Part shown: positions 18,231 to 26,166 of the stretch, one piece after another | Numbering within the stretch: the stretch's first letter is position 1 | Layout: every line of letters begins with the position of its first letter | NCBI GenBank assembly: GCA_030652255.1 | Contig: JAUSAZ010000074.1 | Span: 1-53,159, forward strand | DNA from: Myxococcales bacterium | GTDB lineage: Bacteria > Myxococcota_A > Polyangia > Polyangiales > Ga0077539 | Direction: 5' to 3' | Length of the DNA stretch: 53,159 nucleotides | The notes under the pieces: generated by a model | Seen by the model: the letters and a program-made list of their open reading frames with translations, nothing else | The model's database searches: none | Told to the model about the DNA's origin: nothing | Position numbers and translations under genes: made by a program

Positions 18231-20153
18231 ATGAAGCTGTCGCGGGGATTGCTGGGCGCGGTGGTGATGCTGGGCGCGTGCACGCCGCTGGTGGCGAGCA
18301 ACCGGGGAGACGCCGGGGACGTCGGGGTAGTGGATGTCTGGACGGATGTCGGAAGCGATATCGGGACAGACATCGGGACCGATATCGGGAGCGACGGTGG
18401 CTCCGATGTCGGGATGGATGGCCCTGGGGATGGCGGCGCCGAGGCGGGAGCGGACGCCGCGGGTGATGTCGGGGAGGACGTGGCGGCGGGCGATGTCGGG
18501 GTGGACGTGGCGCCGTTTCGGTGTGTGGCGAATGGGGACTGCGCCGACGGCGGGAGCGGCTCGGTCTGCGATGTGTCGAGCGGGCGCTGCGTCGAGTGCG
18601 TGGCCTCGGCGGACACCTGTCCGGCGGGGCGGTACTGCGTGGAGGCCACGCAGCAGTGTGCGGATGGGTGTCGCAACGACGAGGGGTGCGCGCCGGGGGC
18701 CAGTGATGGCGGGGTTGCAGGCGCGGCGCGATGCAACGTGGCGACCCATGCGTGTGTGGCCTGCGTGACGGACTCGCACTGCCCACCAGGCAACCTCTGC
18801 ATGGGGAACATGTGCGTAGCGGGTTGCAGCCCCAGCCAGGCGTGCGCGAGCGGCCAGACGTGTTGCGGGGGCGGGTGCGTCGACGCGACGAGCAACGTCG
18901 CGAACTGCAGCGCTTGCGGGATCGCGTGCTCGACGACGAACGGGACCGCGGCGTGCGTGGGCGGGAATTGTGGCGTGGGGGCCTGCACGGCGCCCTTCGC
19001 GGACTGCGACGGGGTGGCGACGAACGGGTGCGAGGTGGACACCGCGACGAGCGCGGCGAACTGCGGGGCGTGCGGGACGATGTGCGTGGCCCCGTTGGGA
19101 GGCACGGCGCGCTGCGTGGCGGGAGGGTGCGAACTGACTTGTCCATCTAGCCAGGCGGCATGTGGTGGAATGTGTCAAGTGACAGGCACAACCTGCACGG
19201 CTGGCCTGGGCCCGTGCTTACGCTCAGGCATAACGACGTGCAATGCGGGGGTCGTAGCGTGCAATGTGACCGCGGGCGCGATGACCACAGAGACGTGTGA
19301 CGGCATCGACAACGACTGCAATGGGATGATTGATGACCGACTTTTCCGTCCATGCTACACGGGCCCTGCAGGCACAGCGGGCGTGGGGAGTTGCAGCAGT
19401 GGCTTGCAGTTCTGCTCTGCGGGATCGTGGGGCACTGGCTGTTCGGGTCAGGTCCTGCCGTCAGCCGAGATCTGCGATGGCCTGGACAACAACTGCGATG
19501 GGATCTTCGATGGCCCTGCGGCAGCAATTGACTGTCCTGTTCGAGCGAACTCTGATCCCGCATGCGTCGCGGGACGCTGTGGGATCCGGTGCGTTGCGCA
19601 TTTTGCGGACTGCGACAACAATCCCACAAATGGCTGCGAAGTCGACCTGAGGATGACGGCCTCATGTGGCGCATGTGGCATTCGCTGCATAGACCCCGCA
19701 CCATTCTGCGATGGTACGATGGGCACCTATCGATGTATCATGCCAGAACTCGTGATCAACGTCGTCGGAAGTCGTGGTCCATATGTGATTCCAAGTGGTG
19801 GGCGGGTGGGCAGATTCGACTACTCATTCGGAGGCAGAGCCCGAGTCACATGTCCAGTTTCGGGGTATGAACAAGTCGGCGATGGGTCGACTGCCTATTG
19901 GCGTTGCTCGGTGCCGGTCGTCCCTACAGAGGGCCGCACGTCTCCCTATCTATACCTTGTTGTGCCCGGAGCCTGCGGGACTAACACTGGCACGTCCTGC
20001 GATGGGTGGGAGACGATGTGGCGCATAGTCTGGATGGGCGTTGAGTACACAACTGACAATACCCCTTCGGTATTTTCGGTCGTTGACAGAGACGTTTGTG
20101 AGGCGGCTACGGGGTATTACAACCCCTGCATCCGCTTCGTGATTCCTCCCTGA
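18231..20153 (+). CDS. Cys-rich lipoprotein with MopE-type motifs and a novel C-terminal domain
   Basis: 640 residues; ATG at 18231, ten bases after the PEGA gene. The lipobox is LGAC (Cys17-18 region). A linker of Asp-Val/Ile-Gly-Ser/Thr repeats follows, then Cys-rich modules with the Dickkopf-like pattern C-x4-DC and many GxC units. Two MopE-type motifs (CDGIDNDCNGMIDD and CDGLDNNCDGIFD) lie at ~360-440. The last ~100 residues, with GPYVIPSGGRVGRFDYSFGG and WETMWRIVWMG, are a beta-rich domain I do not recognise. From about 19140 to the end the DNA is clearly less GC-rich and has different codon use, suggesting that the 3' half was acquired or exchanged. The protein is probably on the cell surface. 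Confidence 0.82.
   Translation: MKLSRGLLGAVVMLGACTPLVASNRGDAGDVGVVDVWTDVGSDIGTDIGTDIGSDGGSDVGMDGPGDGGAEAGADAAGDVGEDVAAGDVGVDVAPFRCVANGDCADGGSGSVCDVSSGRCVECVASADTCPAGRYCVEATQQCADGCRNDEGCAPGASDGGVAGAARCNVATHACVACVTDSHCPPGNLCMGNMCVAGCSPSQACASGQTCCGGGCVDATSNVANCSACGIACSTTNGTAACVGGNCGVGACTAPFADCDGVATNGCEVDTATSAANCGACGTMCVAPLGGTARCVAGGCELTCPSSQAACGGMCQVTGTTCTAGLGPCLRSGITTCNAGVVACNVTAGAMTTETCDGIDNDCNGMIDDRLFRPCYTGPAGTAGVGSCSSGLQFCSAGSWGTGCSGQVLPSAEICDGLDNNCDGIFDGPAAAIDCPVRANSDPACVAGRCGIRCVAHFADCDNNPTNGCEVDLRMTASCGACGIRCIDPAPFCDGTMGTYRCIMPELVINVVGSRGPYVIPSGGRVGRFDYSFGGRARVTCPVSGYEQVGDGSTAYWRCSVPVVPTEGRTSPYLYLVVPGACGTNTGTSCDGWETMWRIVWMGVEYTTDNTPSVFSVVDRDVCEAATGYYNPCIRFVIPP
18345..18416 (+). repeat. 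Six tandem 12-base units encoding Asp-Val/Ile-Gly-Ser/Thr
   Basis: Six in-frame 12-base units of the form GAT-RTC-GGG-ANC encode DVGS, DIGT, DIGT, DIGS, DGGS and DVGM in the linker behind the lipobox. Third positions vary little, so replication slippage is likely and copy number may differ between strains. Confidence 0.7.
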
Positions 20154-20229
20154 GTCGCTGCCATGTCACCAAGTGATATTTCCCCTTACTCGCACACAAC
20201 CCGCACTACTCCAGTGTGACCAGCGGCAC
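19140..20229. other. Region of reduced GC content
   Basis: By eye the GC content drops to roughly 50-58% over about 1.1 kb covering the 3' half of the Cys-rich lipoprotein gene and the 76-base gap before the ATPase gene. Codons such as ATA, TTA-like T-rich triplets and AAT appear that are rare elsewhere. No insertion-sequence ends or direct repeats were seen at its borders. Confidence 0.6.
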
Positions 20230-21483
20230 ATGCCCCCCGACCACATCACCGAACTCCGCCTCGACGGCCTCCGGTCCATCGCCTCCGCGCGCCTCCCGCT
20301 CCGCGGGCTCACCGTGCTCATCGGCGACAATGGCACCGGTAAGAGTTCCCTCATCGAGGCCTGCGAGATCCTCCGCCGTCTCGCCTCCCCGACCTTCCTC
20401 GGCGCCTTCGACGGCTACCACGGCGGCCTCCTCTCCCTCCGCCGCCAGGGCGCCACCAGCATCCGCCTCGGCGCCACGATCACCGACGGCGACACCCGCC
20501 TGGACTACGACATCGAGCTCGGCGGCTCCCCCGCCACCAGCACCGCCATCCTCTCCGAGCGCCTCGTCCTCTCTCCCGCCGCCTCCACTCCCGCCGCCCC
20601 CTCTCCCACCGCCGCCCCACCGCTCACCCTCATCGACCATGGCGCCTCCGGCCCGCGCTTCTTCGACCCGCTGCACAACGCCCTCGTCGCCCCCGCGCTC
20701 CCCATCCGCGGCCCGCTGCTCACCGCCTTCGGTGTCACCCCCCCGCACCCCGCCATCGCGCGCACCATCGCGGCCCTCGACGCCATCGACGTCCACCTCG
20801 CCTTCGACGCCACGCCCGCCTGGGCCGCGCGCTCCGCCGGTCGCTCCACCGCCGCACGCGACACCGGCTCCGTCCAGCGCTCCGACCGCCTCGACCTCCT
20901 CGGACGCAACCTCGTGCAGGTCTACCAGGCGCTCCGCTCCGAGTGGGGAGACGCCCACTGGCGCGAGACCATGGAGTACGTGCGCCTCGGCCTCACGCAG
21001 CCCATCGACACCGTCTCCGTGCGCACCGGCGCCTCCCCCGGCACCGGCAGCCTCTGGGTCAAGTTCGAGCGCCTCGCCGAGTGGGTCCCCGCCGAGTCGC
21101 TCTCCAACGGCACCCTCGCATGGCTCGCCTTCGTGGGGATGTTCCGGCTGCCGCGGCCCCGCACGCTGCTCGCGTTCGACGAGCCCGAGCTGCACCTGCA
21201 CCCCCGGCTGCTCGCGCGCGTGTTGTCGCTCTTCCAGTCGGCCGCGGAGAGCCACCCCGTCCTCCTCGCCACCCACTCGCGCCGCCTCCTCGACATGATC
21301 GACGAGGAGTCCGTCGCCGACGCGACCGTGCTCTGCGAGCTCGACCCGAAGACCGACGCGACCCGCTTCCTTCGCCCCGACCCCGAGCGGCTGAAGCGCT
21401 GGCTCGAACGCTACGACGGCCTCGGTGACGTGCTCGACGCAGGGTACGAGCGCGAGGTGATGACGGCCCGGGACGAGCCATGA
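20230..21483 (+). CDS. ABC-type/AAA ATPase of a two-gene ATPase-TOPRIM-like pair
   Basis: 417 residues; ATG at 20230 chosen because the family sequence (ITELRLDGLRSI) starts just after. Motifs: Walker A GDNGTGKSS (32-40), a degenerate ABC signature in ESLSNGTLAW, Walker B LLAFDEPELHLHP (Asp317, Glu318) and H-loop LLATHSRRLL. The DEPExHLHP form is diagnostic of the OLD/RecF-like AAA_21 group of soluble ATPases, which act on nucleic acids and often belong to phage-defence systems (OLD, Gabija, PARIS, retron effectors). No nuclease domain is fused; the next gene overlaps by four bases (ATGA) and probably supplies it. The insert at ~105-215 is Ala/Pro-rich. Confidence 0.85.
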   Translation: MPPDHITELRLDGLRSIASARLPLRGLTVLIGDNGTGKSSLIEACEILRRLASPTFLGAFDGYHGGLLSLRRQGATSIRLGATITDGDTRLDYDIELGGSPATSTAILSERLVLSPAASTPAAPSPTAAPPLTLIDHGASGPRFFDPLHNALVAPALPIRGPLLTAFGVTPPHPAIARTIAALDAIDVHLAFDATPAWAARSAGRSTAARDTGSVQRSDRLDLLGRNLVQVYQALRSEWGDAHWRETMEYVRLGLTQPIDTVSVRTGASPGTGSLWVKFERLAEWVPAESLSNGTLAWLAFVGMFRLPRPRTLLAFDEPELHLHPRLLARVLSLFQSAAESHPVLLATHSRRLLDMIDEESVADATVLCELDPKTDATRFLRPDPERLKRWLERYDGLGDVLDAGYEREVMTARDEP

Positions 21484-22082
21484 AGCACCTCGCCACCGTG
21501 CTCTACGAGGACCGCGCGGCCGACGACCGCAACTTCGCGCTGCACCGCCTCGTGGTCCGCTGTGTTCACGACACCCTGCTCGAACGCGCCGTCTCGCTCG
21601 ACTTCGGCGAGCTCCACCGCGACGGTCTGCGCGGCATCCCCCGCAACAGCAACACGAAGGTGCGCGCCGCCTGCCTCCGCGACCTCCGCGATCTCACCGT
21701 CGACGGAAATCACGTCGTCGCGCTCTACGACAGCGATCGCGTGCACGACCTCGTCCCCACGAGCGGGCGCTGCAAGCGCGAGCTGTCCCTCGCCCTGCGG
21801 GAGGGTTGCTCTCCGGCCGATCGGCTGCGCGTCGTCCTGCTGGTGCGAAACACCGAGACCCTGATCGCAGCGCTCCGTCACGGTCCGGTCGAAGAGCTCG
21901 TGGGGAGGGACGTCTTCGAGAAAGCGCTCAAGAAGGACCGCAATGCCCGGGACATCGTCCTCAAGGCAGCCGCGAAGGAGGACCTTCGCGCGGTGCGGGA
22001 GGCCCTGCGCCGGGCAGTCTCGTCGTTGGACTACCTCGCCGCGAAGCTGGTCGAGCTGGTGGTCCCCGGCCTCGCGCCGTAG
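21480..22082 (+). CDS. Small TOPRIM-like protein coupled to the ATPase
   Basis: 200 residues, starting inside the stop region of the ATPase gene (ATGA overlap), so translation is coupled. I see a hydrophobic strand followed by Glu10 (VLYEDRAAD), and a second strand followed by an acidic pair (VVALYDSD, Asp84 and Asp86). Glu plus DxD in this order and spacing is the core of a TOPRIM domain, as in OLD-family nucleases and small ATPase partners. The C-terminal half is helical and basic. I cannot assign it to a named family. The fold is inferred from three residues and their strands; a nuclease or other phosphoryl-transfer role would follow if it holds. Confidence 0.6.
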   Translation: MKHLATVLYEDRAADDRNFALHRLVVRCVHDTLLERAVSLDFGELHRDGLRGIPRNSNTKVRAACLRDLRDLTVDGNHVVALYDSDRVHDLVPTSGRCKRELSLALREGCSPADRLRVVLLVRNTETLIAALRHGPVEELVGRDVFEKALKKDRNARDIVLKAAAKEDLRAVREALRRAVSSLDYLAAKLVELVVPGLAP

Positions 22083-22102
22083 GCACCCACCCGCCCTCCC
22101 GA

Positions 22103-23863
22103 TCACCCCGGCGGGAGCAGCTGCAGGTCGAGCCCGCCCGGGTACATGTACGACGTGAACCTCGCCGTCCCGTAGACCTTCACCCCGAGCGGCACGCCCT
22201 CCGCCGTGCGCAGCTGGTGCGCCCCCGGCGTGACCGGCGTGGAGATCAGGTCCCACGGGCCCAGCACCGTGCGCATCGTCGTGAGGGGGGTGCCGTCGAG
22301 CAGCGCGCGCGCCCCGTGGGGCACCACCACGCCGAGGTAGTTGCGGGTGTACGTGTCCGGCACGAGCAGGTCATAGCGGTCGCGAAACTGCTGCGACGGG
22401 ACCTCGTAGACCATCGCCGGGTCGCCCGCGCTGGCGCTCGTCCCGTTGTCCCCCTGGCCCGACATGAACTGCGCCACCAGCACCGGCCGCGACGACACCA
22501 TGCGAAACGCCGTCGGCGTCTGGAACTGCAGCACCTGCCGCTCGGCGAGGCGCACCGAGCGGTGCACCGACGGCGGGTCGAAGCGCAGCGTCGCGCCGTC
22601 GAAGGGAGACACCACCCGCACCATCGAGGCCGTGCCCGGGCGGTCGATCAGCGGCGTCACGACGAAGTCCCGCCCCAGCGTCTCCAGCGGCACCACCTGC
22701 TCCTCGAGGTGGTCGCACGCGGGGCGCGACTGCGGCACGTTGGTGCAGTCGTGCCCGGCGAAGACCGCCACCGGCCCGCTGGCCTCGACGAGCGCGCCGC
22801 TCAGGTCGCCCGCCGCCCCGCCCACCAGCAGGAACACATCCCCCGGCGTGAGGTTGTCCCTCGTGACGGTCCCGGTCTCGCCCACCACCCCCGCGTTGGC
22901 CGGGAGCCGGATGGTCACCGAGGTGGTCTCCCCCGTCACGGCCGTCACCGCGATGAAGCCGCCCAGCACCACGCCCCGTGCGGGCGTCCAGTGCGGCGCC
23001 GTCAGCACGATGTACCGGTCGGTGAGCGAGCGCTGCGACAACAGCAGCGACGCGTCGTTGGAGTACGAGCTGAAGCCCGATCCCCGCTCGAAGTTCAGCG
23101 GGTTGAACTGGTACGCCGCCACCGGCGCGGTGGCCTCGATGTGGTACGCGCCGCCCACCACCGTGGCCGTCGTCGCCGGGGGCCATCCGCGGCACGGGGC
23201 GCCCGGGGCGCAGCCCATGTTGTCCGGCGAGCTCTGCACCAGCGCCTGCACCCACGGGAGCGTCACGGCCTGCACCGCGCCCGGCGCCAGGGTCTCCGAC
23301 CGGGGCTCGCGCAGGGCCCCGCCGGAGATGCGCACCGTCACCGCGAAGGACTGCGGGTTGGCCAGCGCCACCGCGAACGCGAAGGCCGGGTCGAGCTGGC
23401 TGTTGGGCGTCTGCGTCGCCCAGTACTCGCACCCGAGGTAGCCCCGCGACCCCTCCTGCGCCGCGCACGGATCACCGCAGCGCCCGTCCGTGCACCGCTC
23501 GCCCGCGGCCTCGTCGCAGGCCGCGAGGGCCGCCCACCCGCTGCCGTCGGCGGCGCAGCGCTCGGGCTGCGCGGGGCGCTCGGGGCTGCACCGCACCGCC
23601 GCGGGCGGGCACGCCACGCAGCCCCCCGCCACGCAGAACGGCCGCTCGCCCGTACAGCCCGGGAGGTAGTCGCGACCGCCCGACGCGGCGCAGCGGTAGG
23701 GCGTCTGCCCGTCGCACACCACCCCGGTGAAGGTGCACGGCTCGGCGGGAATGGGAGGGCCCGCGTCGACGGTGAAATCGATGCTCCCGACCGGGGGCGG
23801 GCGCTCGGAGGATCCGCACTGTGCGAGGCACCCCATCCCCAGGACCCACCACGATCGACGCAT
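22103..23863 (-). CDS. IgGFc-binding-like lipoprotein
   Basis: 586 residues. The signal peptide ends in LAQC, a lipobox. Residues ~40-150 contain about 16 Cys in short modules (CRCSP-like and GxC patterns), similar in style to the other lipoproteins here. From ~150 to the end is a beta-rich domain with AYQFNPLNF, DASLLLS and VVPLETLGRDFVV, the pattern of the IgGFc-binding N-terminal domain found in many secreted proteins of Myxococcota and some animals. In bacteria the ligand is not known; adhesion is the usual guess. It converges on the ATPase/TOPRIM-like pair with a 20-base gap and is followed, on its 5' side, by the PHP lipoprotein on the same strand. Confidence 0.85.
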   Translation of the reverse strand: MRRSWWVLGMGCLAQCGSSERPPPVGSIDFTVDAGPPIPAEPCTFTGVVCDGQTPYRCAASGGRDYLPGCTGERPFCVAGGCVACPPAAVRCSPERPAQPERCAADGSGWAALAACDEAAGERCTDGRCGDPCAAQEGSRGYLGCEYWATQTPNSQLDPAFAFAVALANPQSFAVTVRISGGALREPRSETLAPGAVQAVTLPWVQALVQSSPDNMGCAPGAPCRGWPPATTATVVGGAYHIEATAPVAAYQFNPLNFERGSGFSSYSNDASLLLSQRSLTDRYIVLTAPHWTPARGVVLGGFIAVTAVTGETTSVTIRLPANAGVVGETGTVTRDNLTPGDVFLLVGGAAGDLSGALVEASGPVAVFAGHDCTNVPQSRPACDHLEEQVVPLETLGRDFVVTPLIDRPGTASMVRVVSPFDGATLRFDPPSVHRSVRLAERQVLQFQTPTAFRMVSSRPVLVAQFMSGQGDNGTSASAGDPAMVYEVPSQQFRDRYDLLVPDTYTRNYLGVVVPHGARALLDGTPLTTMRTVLGPWDLISTPVTPGAHQLRTAEGVPLGVKVYGTARFTSYMYPGGLDLQLLPPG

Positions 23864-23900
23864 CGCGGGATGATGGCACGGGCGGGGCCCCCGGTGGGCG

Positions 23901-26048
23901 CTACGGCCGCGGGGCGATGCTCACCCGCCCGTCGCCGTCGCGGTCGATGTACCGCATGCTGGTGAAGCCGATGGCGCGGGCGTCGCGGTAGGGCAGCACG
24001 TCGGGCAGCGGCGCCGTGGCCTCGGCCCACGCGGTCACCACCACGTCGCGCTCGAAGCGCAGCACGGTGGTGGTCTCGAAGCGCACGCCGTCGGTCGCCG
24101 GGGCGTTGACGTTCCAGCGCCGGGCCACCACGTCGTCCTGCCACAGCTCCACCCGCTCGACCGGAACCCACGCCGGCGCCGTCACCACGACGTGCACCAC
24201 GAGGTCGCCCTCGCGCCCGTCGTTGAGCAGCTCCATCGTCACCAGCGGCCCCGAGCTCGCCACGGTCTCGCCCCGCGCGATGGCCGCGAACACCCGCTCG
24301 CCCAGCGTCGTCCGGTCGCCCGGCGCGGCGCGCACCCAGGTCCGGGGGAAGCCCGCCTCCTCGTACACCAGCCGGTGCGAGTCGCTGTTGCCCGTCGTGG
24401 TCACGCGCATCCCGCGGCGCGCGAGGCCGACCATGTCCATCGCCCCCTCGCGCACCTTCGCGGGCGTCTCCAGCCAGATGCCGTTGAAGGCCTCGACGGC
24501 GTCGAAGCCCTCCGCGAAGCTGTCGCGCGCCCGCCCCGTGGCCGCGTCGAAGCCCGTGAGGTCGAAGTACCCGATGCCGGGCGGCATCCTCGGGTGGTTC
24601 ACCTGGATGATGCCCGCGCCCGCCGCGCGGGCCCCGGCGAAGAGGGCCCGCGGGTCGAGGTCGTAGTAGGGCGGGACGGCGTCCTCGGGCGCCACGGCCT
24701 CGCCCACCGCCGCGAGGGGGAAGGCGTTGAAGTGACCCCAGAGGGCGCTCCCCCCGCTGGTGATCTCGTCGCCGATGGCGGTGACCAGCACGCCGTCGAG
24801 GCCCGCGGCGCGCACGGCGGGGCGGAGGTCGGTGATGCGGTTGTGGTCGGTGGCGACCGCGAAGTCGATGCCGTTGCAGGCGAGCGAGCCGACGCGCTCG
24901 GCCAGCGTGACCCGCGAGTCGGGCGAGGGGGAGGAGTGCAGGTGCAGGTCGGCGGCGACCCAGCCCGGCGGGACCACCGAGCGCAGCGTGCCGCGGGCCT
25001 CGACGACGGCGCCGGGGCTGAGGGTCACGGTGGCGCGGTGGAGCGTCCAGCCGGTGCCGTGCGAGGCCGTGACGCGGTACTCCCCGGGCGGGAGCGACAC
25101 GTCCCCGTGGCCGTCGAGCAGGTACACCGAGCGCCCCGACGCGAAGCCGTGCGCCCCGGGCCCGAGCGCGGGCACCGGGTCCGACCCGCTGGCGCGCGCG
25201 AACATCACATGCACCGGGACGTCGGCCCCGGTGGGGTCGTTGAAGGCGAGGCGCAGCGTCCCGGGGCTGCTCATCGGCGCCGGGGTCACGGGGTCGACCG
25301 CGCGCACCGTGAGCGTGCGGTCGCTGCTCGCCCCCTCGGCGAGCCAGGTGACCGCCGCGGGGAAGGTCTCGCTCGCGATGTGCACCAGGCTGCGCCGCGC
25401 CACGGTGGCGCCGGTCGCCTCGAAGCGCAGCCTGGTGCCGTGCTCGGTGAGCTCGACCCAGGTCGTGGGCACGGCGCCCTCCCAGGACTCGTCGCGGCCC
25501 TCGACGCGCACCGCGGCGCTGCCGGGGTTGATGTCGTCGGCGAGGGTCGCGCCGGGGGGCAGGTCGCTCGCGGTGGTGCGCACCCGGAAGCGCCCGGGGC
25601 CCAGCACGCACAGGTGGCTGCGCAGCGCGACGCCGTCGACGGTGGCCGTGCGCACGACGCCGGTGCTGCCGTTGGCGCAGCGCGCGAGGTCGACCACCGC
25701 GGCCACCATGGGGTGCGGGCGCGCGGCGGCGTCGAGCCAGGTCGGGCGCCACCAGAGCAGCGGGTCCGGGAGGTCGTCGGGGCCGCGGTCGACGTCGACG
25801 ACGGCGCCCATCATGGGGCGGTGGCCGGGCGCGTCGGGGCGGGCGGCGACGGTGAGCGCGACGTCCCCGGCGACGAGGCGCAGGTCGCCGACGCGGCCGT
25901 AGGCGTGGTCGGCGAGGCGGGCCCGGTCGAGCACCTCGAGGCGCGCGGAGACCGACGGGGGCCGCGGGGCGCGGTGGCGACGGCGGCGCCAGCGGCAGCC
26001 CATCGAGGCGAAGACGGTACACAGCACGAGCGCGGGCGCGAGACGCAT
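23901..26048 (-). CDS. Lipoprotein with PHP-type metallohydrolase domain (CehA/McbA-like)
   Basis: 715 residues. A signal peptide ends in ASMGC. The first ~350 residues are beta-rich, ending in a carboxypeptidase-regulatory-like fold (PPGEYRVTAS). The C-terminal ~350 residues carry PHP motifs: ADLHLHSSPSPDS (~363), ATDHN, VNHPR and GNSDSHR, which supply His and Asp metal ligands. This matches the CehA/McbA family of metal-dependent hydrolases. The reaction could be phosphoester or amide hydrolysis; the substrate cannot be told. The final segment YIDRDGDGRVSI resembles a Ca2+-binding DxDxDG loop. Anchoring in the envelope is predicted from the lipobox. It lies 37 bases upstream of the IgGFc-binding-like gene and may be co-transcribed. 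Confidence 0.85.
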   Translation of the reverse strand: MRLAPALVLCTVFASMGCRWRRRRHRAPRPPSVSARLEVLDRARLADHAYGRVGDLRLVAGDVALTVAARPDAPGHRPMMGAVVDVDRGPDDLPDPLLWWRPTWLDAAARPHPMVAAVVDLARCANGSTGVVRTATVDGVALRSHLCVLGPGRFRVRTTASDLPPGATLADDINPGSAAVRVEGRDESWEGAVPTTWVELTEHGTRLRFEATGATVARRSLVHIASETFPAAVTWLAEGASSDRTLTVRAVDPVTPAPMSSPGTLRLAFNDPTGADVPVHVMFARASGSDPVPALGPGAHGFASGRSVYLLDGHGDVSLPPGEYRVTASHGTGWTLHRATVTLSPGAVVEARGTLRSVVPPGWVAADLHLHSSPSPDSRVTLAERVGSLACNGIDFAVATDHNRITDLRPAVRAAGLDGVLVTAIGDEITSGGSALWGHFNAFPLAAVGEAVAPEDAVPPYYDLDPRALFAGARAAGAGIIQVNHPRMPPGIGYFDLTGFDAATGRARDSFAEGFDAVEAFNGIWLETPAKVREGAMDMVGLARRGMRVTTTGNSDSHRLVYEEAGFPRTWVRAAPGDRTTLGERVFAAIARGETVASSGPLVTMELLNDGREGDLVVHVVVTAPAWVPVERVELWQDDVVARRWNVNAPATDGVRFETTTVLRFERDVVVTAWAEATAPLPDVLPYRDARAIGFTSMRYIDRDGDGRVSIAPRP

Positions 26049-26166
26049 GGGAGGGCGATGGTCGGCGGGAGCGGCGCGAGGGACAAGGGGCGAGTTGGGG
26101 CAGCGGGCGGGTGAGGGTGGCGCCTACGGCCGCGCCGCGGGAGCTTCGCGTGGTACCGTGCGCTCG

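Noticed and set aside
18345..18416. Tandem repeats as a possible CRISPR array
   Set aside because: Units are contiguous 12-base coding repeats without spacers, in frame inside a lipoprotein linker.
20230..22082. Direct assignment of the ATPase pair as PARIS (AriA/AriB)
   Set aside because: Gene order and TOPRIM-like residues fit loosely, but the small protein shows no clear DUF4435 motifs by eye, so a named assignment is not justified.
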